A stretch of DNA of 64,000 nucleotides. Origin: Pseudomonas sp. S09G 359. GTDB taxonomy: Bacteria > Pseudomonadota > Gammaproteobacteria > Pseudomonadales > Pseudomonadaceae. Below the pieces are notes generated by a model. The model made no database searches. It worked only from the letters and a program-made list of their open reading frames with translations, and was not told the origin of the DNA. The first letter of the stretch is position 1. Every line of letters begins with the position of its first letter. The translations under genes and the position numbers were made by a program. Shown here piece after piece: positions 17,033-24,611 of the stretch. Location of the stretch: positions 4,121,501-4,185,500 of the forward strand of contig NZ_CP025263.1 in the NCBI RefSeq assembly GCF_002843605.1, in the 5' to 3' direction.

Positions 17033-17425
17033 CTATCTAGTTTTTTCTGAAGATCGTCCAATCTCTTCTCGAATAGGCATGGTCCAGTCGGAGGGCCGCC
17101 TGTCGTAGGCAGAGTCTTTCTTCGGATAGCCATTGATTCCAAAGCCGACTAGATAAACTGCAAACGCAAAACCGGCCAAAACTGCCCTCCATGTAGGCGA
17201 AGCGTCTTTGGCGAGCCCTCCAGGCCCGATTGCAACCCAGCCGCCAAGAAGATAAGCGAACACAGCTTGACCAAACCAGGCTTGCAGCATGAGCACGGTC
17301 CAGAAGTTTCTCCAGTCCCCCACGAACCTTACAGTCGCGCTCACCAGCGATGCGGCAACCATCAACAGTAGTATCAAGTACCGGTAGCGTTTCAATAACC
17401 TCGGAGCGCCATTTTCCATGTCCAT
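17033..17425 (-). CDS. Small membrane protein, hypothetical
   Basis: The 130-residue product has three hydrophobic segments (YLILLLMVAASLVSATV, an aromatic-rich middle, and AVLAGFAFAVYLVGFGI), so it is an inner-membrane protein with a charged C-terminal tail. The start at 17425 (MDMENGAPRLLKRY) or the second Met at 17419 are both possible. It reads toward the methyltransferase relic. No family is recognised. It may be an accessory gene of the island or a host gene. Confidence 0.55.
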   Translation of the reverse strand: MDMENGAPRLLKRYRYLILLLMVAASLVSATVRFVGDWRNFWTVLMLQAWFGQAVFAYLLGGWVAIGPGGLAKDASPTWRAVLAGFAFAVYLVGFGINGYPKKDSAYDRRPSDWTMPIREEIGRSSEKTR

Positions 17426-17669
17426 TCAGTTAATTCCCTGACCAATCAGGAGGAGCCAACGGCATGGCCTCATCTGCCTAAATCAATGCGCCAAAAAGTG
17501 CTGAATTTATGTCAGGGGATGAAGAAACTGACAATGCAAATATCGGCATGACGATTGTGAGTGCCCATGATCTGGTGGTAAGGGAGTATGCCGTGATACC
17601 AACCTCTCCCAAGCTGATGTAAAAAAGTACCATTGCCTCTTCAGGCCTTCACTGGATTCAGACCAACAC

Positions 17670-17870
17670 ATGCAGATCATCCGCACTGGAACGGTTTTAA
17701 CTGGCGAATACGCCGGTTGGACGATAGAAATTCAAGATGATCGCGCAGGTGAAACTGGTGGTTATTACCTGTTCTTGGTGCAGAACGAATCAAATGGTTT
17801 CGATTCTTGGTTTGAACTCATAGAGCAGTTGCAGCAACAGATTTCAGAACTCGACGTGCTCTGGAAGTAG
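17670..17870 (+). CDS. Hypothetical 66-residue protein
   Basis: The small soluble protein starts MQIIRTGTVLTGEYAGWTIE and reads on to GGYYLFLVQNESNGFDSWFE before a helical LIEQLQQQISEL tail. The pattern of two beta-hairpins followed by a helix and the genome-like codon use support coding. I recall similar short hypothetical proteins in Pseudomonas. No function is known. Confidence 0.55.
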   Translation: MQIIRTGTVLTGEYAGWTIEIQDDRAGETGGYYLFLVQNESNGFDSWFELIEQLQQQISELDVLWK

Positions 17871-17940
17871 CATCACTCCTACGTTTTACCTCGCCTTCCC
17901 CCCCTTCAATGTCAGCCGCTATAGCGGCAAGGACGAAGTC

Positions 17941-18092
17941 ATGCCTGCACAAAAGCCAATCATCACGTTCGACGCTCCTGAGGCAGCCAGCTTGCAACGG
18001 TAACCGGCTGGGTTTCCACTGAAGGCCGTTTTTTCGGCGCAGACGAGAATCTTGCCCGCTATTGCGGCGCAACTCATCGCAGCTGTGATGTG
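17941..18092 (+). pseudogene. Small phage gene relic, frameshifted and joined to the integrase
   Basis: An AAGGA precedes ATG. The first frame reads MPAQKPIITFDAPEAASLQ and hits a TAA after 21 codons. One base over, it continues VTGWVSTEGRFFGADENLAR, then YCGATHRSC, which matches the style of small phage proteins with a Cys-His ending. After RSCDV the same frame passes without a break into integrase sequence. This indicates a one-base loss near 17999 and a deletion that fused two phage genes. Confidence 0.5.
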
Positions 18093-18895
18093 AAGGCACC
18101 AAAGACGCAGAGCGACAACATGCTGAGCTTGAAGCAGCTGCGCAAAGCCTTCTGCGATGCGCCCATCGACGCGGTAACGCCGCAGATCATCGCCCAGTAT
18201 AGAGACGGCCGCACCGCCGAGGTTCGAGCCAACCGTGAGATCTCCCTGCTCTCGCACATCTACAACATCGCGCGGGAATGGGGGTTAACCGAGAACAACA
18301 CTGCCGCCGGCGTGCGCAAAAACAAAGAGGCACCGCGAGACTTTTATGCGCCCGAGGAAATCTGGAGCGCGGTGTACGGCGTCGCCGCCTCAGAACTACG
18401 TGACGCGATGGACTAGCCTACCTCACCGCCCAGCGACCGGCCGACACGCTGTCCATGCGATAGGCTGACGCCGTTAACGAGTTCCTGCTGGTGTACCAGG
18501 GCAAAACATCCAAGAAGCTGCGCATACTTCTGAACCCTGCGGGCGTACTCAATGACATGGGGGCCCTGGTTGCAAGGCTGATAGAGCAGAGACGCACACG
18601 CGGCGTTCGGAATCCCTACCTGATCATCACTGAGGATGGCCGGCAGGTGACCAAACACATGCTTCGCCTTCGATTCGACGACGCGCGCGACAAGGCCATC
18701 GCTACGGCCAAAGAGAAAGGCGACGGGGTATTAGCAGCCAGTATTCGGCACTTCCAGTTCCGTGATATTCGCCCGAAAGCCGCCAGCGAGATCCTTGATC
18801 TGGGGGATGCAAGTCGACTGCTGGGGCACACGGACAAGCGGATAACCGAGACTGTTTATCGACGGGTCGGGGAGATCGTGAAGCCCACCCGATGA
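18093..18895 (+). pseudogene. Phage tyrosine-recombinase integrase, broken
   Basis: The relic covers the core-binding domain (LSLKQLRKAFCDAPIDAVTP ... EISLLSHIYNIAREWGL) and the catalytic domain to the natural end (IRHFQFRDIRPKAASEI, LLGHTDKRITETVYRR with the Tyr nucleophile). A one-base loss at about 18413 gives a TAG after DAMD, and an in-frame TAG occurs at 18461. The N-terminal domain is missing. The surviving 3' part (18491-18895, from a GTG) could encode 134 residues but not a working recombinase. It reads toward tRNA-Ser, as expected for a tRNA-targeting integrase. Confidence 0.85.
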
Positions 18896-18986
18896 CTCCA
18901 AAATTTGAAAGAGTTGCGGAAACCGCCCGAAATGATGCGGAAACGATCAGGCGCTTAACTAAAAGCATCTCCGGAGGCCAGAAACA

Positions 18987-19014
18987 CAAAAGCCCCGCAA
19001 TCGCGGGGCTTTTG
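18987..19014 (-). terminator. Terminator of tRNA-Ser
   Basis: An AAAAGCCCCGC/GCGGGGCTTTT hairpin lies directly downstream of the tRNA gene on the minus strand, with a short U-run (TTTTGTG) on that side. Confidence 0.8.
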
Positions 19015-19023
19015 TTTGAATCT

Positions 19024-19114
19024 TGGCGGGAAACCAGGGATTCGAACCCTGGAGACGCTATTAACGTCCGCCGGTTTTCAAGACCGGTGCATTCAACCAC
19101 TCTGCCAATTTCCC
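19024..19114 (-). tRNA. tRNA-Ser (UGA anticodon)
   Basis: The 91-base gene reads GGGAAATTGGCAGAGTGGTT on the minus strand and folds as a class II tRNA with a long variable arm. The anticodon arm CCGGT-CTTGAAA-ACCGG gives anticodon TGA. The T-loop GGTTCGAATCC is present, and CCA is encoded. The broken integrase lies 128 bases away at its 3' side, so this tRNA is the likely attachment site of the lost phage. I could not find a second copy of its 3' end in the window. Confidence 0.95.
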
Positions 19115-19266
19115 TTATGCATCACAGGATTATAGTAGCTCATCCCGTCTCAGCGGGCGCCATAATACCCGAATGAAACACACTGTCAAACTCTCGCCAT
19201 CGCTTGTTACAGAGCGTCTGTTATGATCCTTGCGACTGAATGTTTCGAAACCGAAGGAGTGTCGCC

Positions 19267-19938
19267 ATGCGCGAACAGAATTACGCAGTGAATGGCAACG
19301 CACAGGCTGAGCAGCTTGAAGTCAGCCGCGTGTTGCGCAACACCTATGGCTTGCTCGCCCTTACCCTCGCCTTCAGCGGTGTAATGGCGTTCGTGGCCCA
19401 GCAGATGCGCGTCGGCTACCCGAATATCTTTGTCGTGCTGATCGGCTTCTATGGCCTGTTCTTCCTGACCAACAAGCTGCGTGACTCGGCCTGGGGCCTG
19501 GTGTCGGCGTTTGCCTTGACCGGTTTCATGGGCTTTATCCTCGGCCCGATCCTCAACCGTTACCTCGGCATGGCCGGCGGTGCGGAAGTGGTCAGCTCGG
19601 CGTTTGCCATGACCGCACTGGTGTTTGGTGGTCTGTCGGCCTACGTGCTGATCACCCGCAAGGACATGAGCTTCCTGGGCGGCTTCATTACCGCTGGTTT
19701 CTTCGTGTTGCTGGCGGCTGTGGTCGCAGGCATGTTCTTCCAGATCAGCGGCCTGCAACTGGCGATCAGCGCGGGCTTCGTGCTGTTTTCCTCGGTGTGC
19801 ATCCTGTTCCAGACCAGCGCGATCATCCACGGCGGTGAGCGTAACTACATCATGGCGACCGTCAGCCTGTATGTGTCGATCTACAACCTGTTTATCAGCC
19901 TGTTGCAGATCTTCGGCATCATGAGCCGCGACGACTGA
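19267..19938 (+). CDS. Bax inhibitor-1/YccA family membrane protein
   Basis: The 223-residue protein starts MREQNYAVNGNAQAEQLEVS, with AAGGAG seven bases upstream. It has a short cytoplasmic head and seven membrane helices, with the family pattern RNTYGLLALTLAFSGV, GFITAGFFVLLAAV and the terminal VSLYVSIYNLFISLLQIFG. In E. coli, YccA is a substrate and modulator of the FtsH protease. Other BI-1 proteins act as calcium leaks. In Pseudomonas it commonly sits next to the tus operon, which here is 21 kb away. Confidence 0.92.
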   Translation: MREQNYAVNGNAQAEQLEVSRVLRNTYGLLALTLAFSGVMAFVAQQMRVGYPNIFVVLIGFYGLFFLTNKLRDSAWGLVSAFALTGFMGFILGPILNRYLGMAGGAEVVSSAFAMTALVFGGLSAYVLITRKDMSFLGGFITAGFFVLLAAVVAGMFFQISGLQLAISAGFVLFSSVCILFQTSAIIHGGERNYIMATVSLYVSIYNLFISLLQIFGIMSRDD

Positions 19939-19956
19939 TTCATAGCGGTATAAAAA

Positions 19957-19988
19957 ATGCCCCGTATCGAAAGATACGGGGCATTTTT
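19957..19988. terminator. Bidirectional terminator between BI-1 gene and murB
   Basis: A long stem (ATGCCCCGTAT with ATACGGGGCAT) flanked by A- and T-runs lies between two convergent genes. Confidence 0.88.
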
Positions 19989-20014
19989 ATTTGCACATGA
20001 TTAACGCCAGGGCA

Positions 20015-21034
20015 TCAGTACTGGTTGGGTTCCATCTCCAGGTCAACCTTGAAGCGCTCGGCGATATCCCGTTGGATACGCTGGGCCAGGTCAGCAATCT
20101 GATGCCCTGTGGCGCCGCCATAGTTGACCAGCACCAGCGCCTGCAGCTTGTGCACACCGGCGTCGCCTTCACGAAAGCCCTTCCAGCCAGCCTTGTCGAT
20201 CAGCCAGCCGGCAGCGAGTTTCATTTGCCCGTCGGCCTGGGGGTAGGCCACCAGATCCGGATACAGGCCTTGCAGCTCAGCGGCCAGCGCCTGGGATACC
20301 AGCGGGTTCTTGAAGAAGCTACCGGCATTACCCAGCTCGGCCGGGTCTGGCAGTTTTTCGCGACGAATGCTGCAGATGGCCCGGCTCACATCACTCGGCG
20401 TGGCCTCGGTGATCCCCTGCCCGGCCAGGCGCTGTTGCACCGGGCCGTAGTCGAGCTTGAGATGGCTGGCACGGCTCAGGGCAAAGCGCACCCGCAGGAT
20501 CAGCCAGCGCCCGGTTTCGTGTTTGAACAGGCTGTCACGGTAGGCGAAGTTGCACTCCTCCAGGCTGAAGTCGCGCAACTCACCGGTATGGCGATCCAAC
20601 GCGGTCAGCCCGGCGAATACATCCTTGATCTCCACTCCGTAGGCGCCGATGTTCTGCATGGGGGCAGCGCCGACGGTGCCGGGGATCAGGCTGAGGTTCT
20701 CCAGGCCGCAGAAGCCCTGCGCCAAGGTCCACAGTACAAACGGATGCCAGGCCTCGCCCGCTTCAGCCTCAACCACCACCTGCACGCCGTCATCGTGCAG
20801 CAGCCGGATGCCTTGGGTGGCCATACGCAGGACCAGCGCCGGCACATCCTGGGTCAGCAACAGGTTGCTGCCGCCACCGATCACCAGCAGCGGCAGGTCT
20901 TCAGCGGCGGCGTAGGCCAAGGCCGCGCGCACATCGTCGTCGCTGTGGGCTTCGGCGAACAGTTGCGCGCGCACGTCGATGCCAAAGCTGTTGAATGGCT
21001 TGAGCGATACCTGCGAGAGCACCTGCAAGGTCAT
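20015..21034 (-). CDS. murB: UDP-N-acetylenolpyruvoylglucosamine reductase MurB
   Basis: The 339-residue flavoenzyme reduces UDP-GlcNAc-enolpyruvate to UDP-MurNAc with NADPH in the cytoplasm, the second committed step of peptidoglycan synthesis. It has the FAD-binding region with LLVIGGGSNLLLT (about 50-62), an active-site YRDSLFK, and the C-terminal AGWLIDKAGWKGF with the catalytic Glu region after it. It is a type I MurB by length. It is the last gene of a leftward envelope operon. Its ATG overlaps the stop of the phosphatase gene by four bases. Confidence 0.95.
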   Translation of the reverse strand: MTLQVLSQVSLKPFNSFGIDVRAQLFAEAHSDDDVRAALAYAAAEDLPLLVIGGGSNLLLTQDVPALVLRMATQGIRLLHDDGVQVVVEAEAGEAWHPFVLWTLAQGFCGLENLSLIPGTVGAAPMQNIGAYGVEIKDVFAGLTALDRHTGELRDFSLEECNFAYRDSLFKHETGRWLILRVRFALSRASHLKLDYGPVQQRLAGQGITEATPSDVSRAICSIRREKLPDPAELGNAGSFFKNPLVSQALAAELQGLYPDLVAYPQADGQMKLAAGWLIDKAGWKGFREGDAGVHKLQALVLVNYGGATGHQIADLAQRIQRDIAERFKVDLEMEPNQY

Positions 21035-21495
21035 AACCGCCCCTTCAATTCGATCACCAATAAATCACAGGCCCGCTCGATCAGGTCCAGGACCCGCTCA
21101 AAGCCTTGTTCGCCTTCGTAGTAAGGGTCGGGTACTTCGTACACTTCAGCATCGAAGCGGCGCAGGAACAGGTCCAGCTCGGCCTTGCCCTGGCCCGGTT
21201 GCAGGGCCTTGAGGTTGCGCAGGTTGCTGTGGTCCATGGCCAGGATCAGGTCATAGCGCGCAAAGTCGGCACGGCTGACCTGCTGGGCACGCTGGGCCGA
21301 CAGATCGTAACCGCGCACCAACGCTGCACGCTGGCTGCGCTGGTCCGGCGGGTTGCCGACATGCCAGTCACCGGTTCCGGCAGACGCCACGTCTACCCGC
21401 CCCGCCAAGCCTGCTTCGCGCAATTTATGGCGCAGCACACCTTCGGCCGTGGGCGAGCGGCAGATATTGCCCAGGCAGACAAACAGAACCTCCAT
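21031..21495 (-). CDS. Low-molecular-weight protein-tyrosine phosphatase
   Basis: The 154-residue protein begins [20 protein letters not shown]. The P-loop C7-x5-R13-S and the general-acid DPYY near the C-terminus (VPDPYYEGE) are intact, so it should be an active phosphatase. Homologues such as Wzb dephosphorylate tyrosine kinases that control surface polysaccharide. No kinase gene is nearby. The ATG overlaps the kdsB stop (ATGA), and its own stop overlaps murB, so translation is probably coupled. Confidence 0.92.
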   Translation of the reverse strand: MEVLFVCLGNICRSPTAEGVLRHKLREAGLAGRVDVASAGTGDWHVGNPPDQRSQRAALVRGYDLSAQRAQQVSRADFARYDLILAMDHSNLRNLKALQPGQGKAELDLFLRRFDAEVYEVPDPYYEGEQGFERVLDLIERACDLLVIELKGRL

Positions 21496-22259
21496 CACGC
21501 CCCCAGCAGGCGGCGGACGCGCTCGAGGTCTTCCTGGGTGTCGACGCCCGCCGGCGGAGCTTCCAGGGCATCGCCCACGTGGATGCGCACGCCATGCCAC
21601 AGGGCACGCAGTTGCTCCAGGGATTCGGTGTTTTCCAGCCAGCACGGGCCCCAGCTGACGAAGTCATGCAGGAAGCCGGCGCGGTAGGCGTAGATGCCGA
21701 TATGGCGGCGGTACGGTACGCCTTCCGGCAATACGTCGCGGCTTTTGGCGAAGGCATCGCGCGCCCAGGGCAAGGTCGAGCGGCTGAAGGTCAGCGCCAG
21801 GCCATTGATGTCGCTGACCACCTTGACCACGTTCGGGTTGAACAGGGTGTCGATGTCTTCGATTGGTTCGGCCAGCGTGGCCATGCGCGCTTCACCATGG
21901 GCCGCGAGGTTGGCGGCCACCTGGTCGATCACGCTTGGCGGGATCAGCGGTTCGTCACCCTGCACGTTGACCACGATGGCGTCGGGCGCCAGGCCAAGCT
22001 GGGTGGCCACTTCGGCCAGGCGGTCAGTGCCGGAATTATGGTCTTCGCGGGTCAGTACGGCTTCAGCGCCGAAGCCTTTGCAGGCCTCGATGATACGCGG
22101 ATCATCGGTGGCCACCACCACGCGCTGGGCGCTGCTTTTGCAGGCCTGTTCCCACACCAGCTGAATCATCGGCTTGCTGCCGATCAATTGCAGCGGCTTG
22201 CCCGGCAGGCGTGTCGAGGCATAGCGGGACGGAATGACAACGGTAAAGGCTGTAGTCAT
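21495..22259 (-). CDS. kdsB: 3-deoxy-manno-octulosonate cytidylyltransferase KdsB
   Basis: This 254-residue cytoplasmic enzyme activates Kdo with CTP for lipopolysaccharide inner-core synthesis. Diagnostic motifs are [15 protein letters not shown] at the N-terminus, TDDPRI, and NVQGDEPLI in the CTP/Mg site, with the later [10 protein letters not shown]. It overlaps trm112 by four bases upstream and the phosphatase by one base downstream, which marks it as a middle gene of the lpxK-kdsB-murB operon. Confidence 0.97.
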   Translation of the reverse strand: MTTAFTVVIPSRYASTRLPGKPLQLIGSKPMIQLVWEQACKSSAQRVVVATDDPRIIEACKGFGAEAVLTREDHNSGTDRLAEVATQLGLAPDAIVVNVQGDEPLIPPSVIDQVAANLAAHGEARMATLAEPIEDIDTLFNPNVVKVVSDINGLALTFSRSTLPWARDAFAKSRDVLPEGVPYRRHIGIYAYRAGFLHDFVSWGPCWLENTESLEQLRALWHGVRIHVGDALEAPPAGVDTQEDLERVRRLLGA

Positions 22260-22441
22260 TTATCCAGGCGCTCATCGGTGGTCAGGGTGCGGGCTTCGCT
22301 TTCCAGCATCACCGGGATGCCATCACGGATCGGGTAAGCCAGGCCTGCGCCTTTGCTGATCAGCTCGGTTTTGTCGGCGCTGAGCTTGAGCGGGCCTTTG
22401 CAGATCGGGCAAGCGAGGATGTCGAGCAATTTGGTGTCCAT
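22256..22441 (-). CDS. Trm112/YcaR family small zinc protein
   Basis: The 61-residue protein starts [20 protein letters not shown]. The CPxC zinc-binding pair is kept, while the second pair of the eukaryotic Trm112 is absent, as usual in the bacterial YcaR group. It ends in an acidic tail. YcaR is regularly encoded between lpxK and kdsB in gamma-proteobacteria. Eukaryotic Trm112 activates methyltransferases, but the bacterial partner is not established. Confidence 0.92.
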   Translation of the reverse strand: MDTKLLDILACPICKGPLKLSADKTELISKGAGLAYPIRDGIPVMLESEARTLTTDERLDK

Positions 22442-22464
22442 GAGTGTTTCCTGGATAGCAACGT

Positions 22465-23475
22465 TTAAGGCAAGAGTCGGGCGGGCAGCAGACGCATCAA
22501 CTGCGTGTCGAACCAGGCGATGAACGCCGGCGACGGCACGGCATCCACCGCAAGGTACCACCAGTCGGCCTGGGCAAAGGCGCGGCACTTCACCGCGTCC
22601 TTCTCGGTCATGACCAGCGGCAATGCCGGCGTAAAATTCAAGACCTCGGCGCTGTACGGCGCGTGGTCGGCAAAAGCATGGTGTATTGGCTGCCAGTGTA
22701 GCGTTTCAAGGGTATTGAAGAAACGTTGCGGGTTGCCGATGCCGGCGACCGCATGCACCCGCTGGCCAGCGGGAAAGTAATCGACCGGCTGGCGCTCGCC
22801 GGTGTGCAAATTGACCAGTGCAGACGGTTGCAGGCGAAAGGCAAAGCCATCCTCACGATCAGCCGCTGCGCCGTTATAAAGCAGCGCATCGACGCTGTGC
22901 AGACGCTCCACCGGCTCACGCAGCGGCCCGGCCGGCAGGCAACGGCGATTGCCCAGGCCACGGGCGGCATCAATCAGCACAAGCTCCAGGTCACGGGCAA
23001 GGCGGTAATGCTGCAAGCCGTCGTCGGAGAGGATCAGGTCGAGGGGTTCACTGGCCAGCAACGCCTTGACCGCGCGACTGCGGTCGGGGTCGATCATCAG
23101 CGGCACGCCGCAGCGCTGCACGATCAACAAGGGTTCATCACCCGCGACCGCGGCGCTTTGATCGGCCTCGACCCGCCACGGCAACTGTGGAGGCTTGGCC
23201 CCATACCCGCGACTGACCACACCGACGCGCAACCCGCTGCGCCGACAGTGCTCGATCAACCACAGGATCAGCGGCGTCTTGCCGGTGCCGCCCACGGTGA
23301 TATTACCGACCACCACCACGGGCACCGGCGCCTGATAAATCTCGCCCTCGCCCGCCACGAAACGCGCACGCTTGCCCTGCACCACCCGACGGTACAGCGA
23401 CTCCAAAGGCCGCAACAGCAGGAGCGCTGGATGCCCCTCGTACCAGGCCTTGAGCAAACGATCAGACATGGCCAT
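22465..23475 (-). CDS. lpxK: Tetraacyldisaccharide 4'-kinase LpxK
   Basis: The 336-residue inner-membrane-associated kinase phosphorylates the 4' position of the lipid A disaccharide. It has a single N-terminal membrane anchor region ([17 protein letters not shown]), the P-loop [14 protein letters not shown] at about 57-70, and the [15 protein letters not shown] catalytic motif. Its start shares a base with the exbD stop, and trm112 begins 23 bases after its own stop. Confidence 0.96.
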   Translation of the reverse strand: MAMSDRLLKAWYEGHPALLLLRPLESLYRRVVQGKRARFVAGEGEIYQAPVPVVVVGNITVGGTGKTPLILWLIEHCRRSGLRVGVVSRGYGAKPPQLPWRVEADQSAAVAGDEPLLIVQRCGVPLMIDPDRSRAVKALLASEPLDLILSDDGLQHYRLARDLELVLIDAARGLGNRRCLPAGPLREPVERLHSVDALLYNGAAADREDGFAFRLQPSALVNLHTGERQPVDYFPAGQRVHAVAGIGNPQRFFNTLETLHWQPIHHAFADHAPYSAEVLNFTPALPLVMTEKDAVKCRAFAQADWWYLAVDAVPSPAFIAWFDTQLMRLLPARLLP

Positions 23476-23903
23476 CAGGGTTGGCTCGCTGCCTCGACGG
23501 TGGTCATGCGCAGATGGCTGAAACCGAGCTTGCCGGCGGCATCCATTGCGGTGATCACGGCTTGATGCTGGGTCTTGCCGTCAGCGCTGATCGACAGTGG
23601 CATCTTGGTATCGCCGCCGGATTCTTTCTGCAGCGCGTCCATCAGGCTGTTGAGGTCGTTTTTCTCCAGCAACTGGTTATTCACCGAATACACCCCGTCG
23701 GCGCTGATGGCAATATCCAATTGCTTGACTTGCTGGTCTTCGGCCGGGGAACCGCTCACGGCCTCCGGCAGGTCTACACGCAGCTCGGTCTGCCGAGTAA
23801 ACGTGGTGGTGACGACAAAAAACAGCAGCAGGATAAACACCACGTCGATCAGCGACGCGAGGTTGATATCGACATTTTCCCGTTGCTTGCGGCGAAATTT
23901 CAC
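23475..23903 (-). CDS. ExbD/TolR-family biopolymer transport protein
   Basis: The 142-residue protein has a basic N-terminus ([20 protein letters not shown]) and one membrane helix, [15 protein letters not shown], with the conserved Asp (LIDV) needed for proton coupling. A periplasmic domain follows. With the adjacent ExbB-like protein it would form a proton-driven motor. Location next to lpxK and comEC rather than tonB suggests an envelope role other than TonB energisation, as for the PA2982-2983 pair. This is inference. Confidence 0.93.
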   Translation of the reverse strand: MKFRRKQRENVDINLASLIDVVFILLLFFVVTTTFTRQTELRVDLPEAVSGSPAEDQQVKQLDIAISADGVYSVNNQLLEKNDLNSLMDALQKESGGDTKMPLSISADGKTQHQAVITAMDAAGKLGFSHLRMTTVEAASQP

Positions 23904-24535
23904 GCTTTGCCCTCGACCAGGTCCACGTCACGGTCGCCCTGTACCACTTCCACCAACTTGATGGCCTCCTGCTCCATGCCCACCACCAGCTCATCGATGC
24001 GCCGTTGCAGGAAACGGTGGAAGAACACCGAGGGAATACCGACCATCAGGCCCGCAGCCGTGGTGATCAGCGCTTTGGAAATACCCCCAGCCAGCACGGC
24101 GGCGTTGGTGGTCATGCCCGAGCCCATGAACGAGCTGAAAATATCGATCATGCCCAGCACCGTGCCCAGCAGCCCAAGCAACGGCGCCATGGCGGCGATG
24201 GTGCCGAGGGCGTTGATATAGCGCTCCAGCTCATGGATTACCCGGGCGGCGGCCTCTTCAATGCATTCTTTCATGATCTCGCGACCATGCTTGGAGTTGG
24301 CCAGGCCGGCGGCGAGGATTTCACCCAGCGGCGAGTCGGCCCGCAGTTCCTTGAGCTTTTGTTTGTCCAGCTGCTTGTTCTTGATCCAGCCCCAGACCTG
24401 CCCCAGCAGATGCTCAGGGGTAACGCGACTGGCGCGCAGGGTCCACAGGCGTTCGGCAACGATGCCGAGTGCGGCGATGGAGCTCATGATGATCGGCAAC
24501 ATCATCCAGCCGCCGGATTTGACCAATTCCCACAC
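23900..24535 (-). CDS. MotA/TolQ/ExbB proton-channel protein
   Basis: The start is the GTG at 24535 (VWELVKSGGWMMLPIIMSSI), with GAGGGGA eight bases upstream, giving the usual 211 residues. It has three membrane helices and the family motif LGTIAAMAPLLGLLGTVLGM with a following FSSFMGSG. It pairs with the ExbD-like protein, whose ATG overlaps its stop by four bases. A longer reading to 24670 runs into the comEC 3' end and is rejected. Confidence 0.93.
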   Translation of the reverse strand: MWELVKSGGWMMLPIIMSSIAALGIVAERLWTLRASRVTPEHLLGQVWGWIKNKQLDKQKLKELRADSPLGEILAAGLANSKHGREIMKECIEEAAARVIHELERYINALGTIAAMAPLLGLLGTVLGMIDIFSSFMGSGMTTNAAVLAGGISKALITTAAGLMVGIPSVFFHRFLQRRIDELVVGMEQEAIKLVEVVQGDRDVDLVEGKA

Positions 24536-24611
24536 AGTGAATGTCCCCTCGAAAAAGTGCGCCACTTTACCATATAGGTTCGCCGACGGGGCTCGTCGGC
24601 CATCCCCGTGG

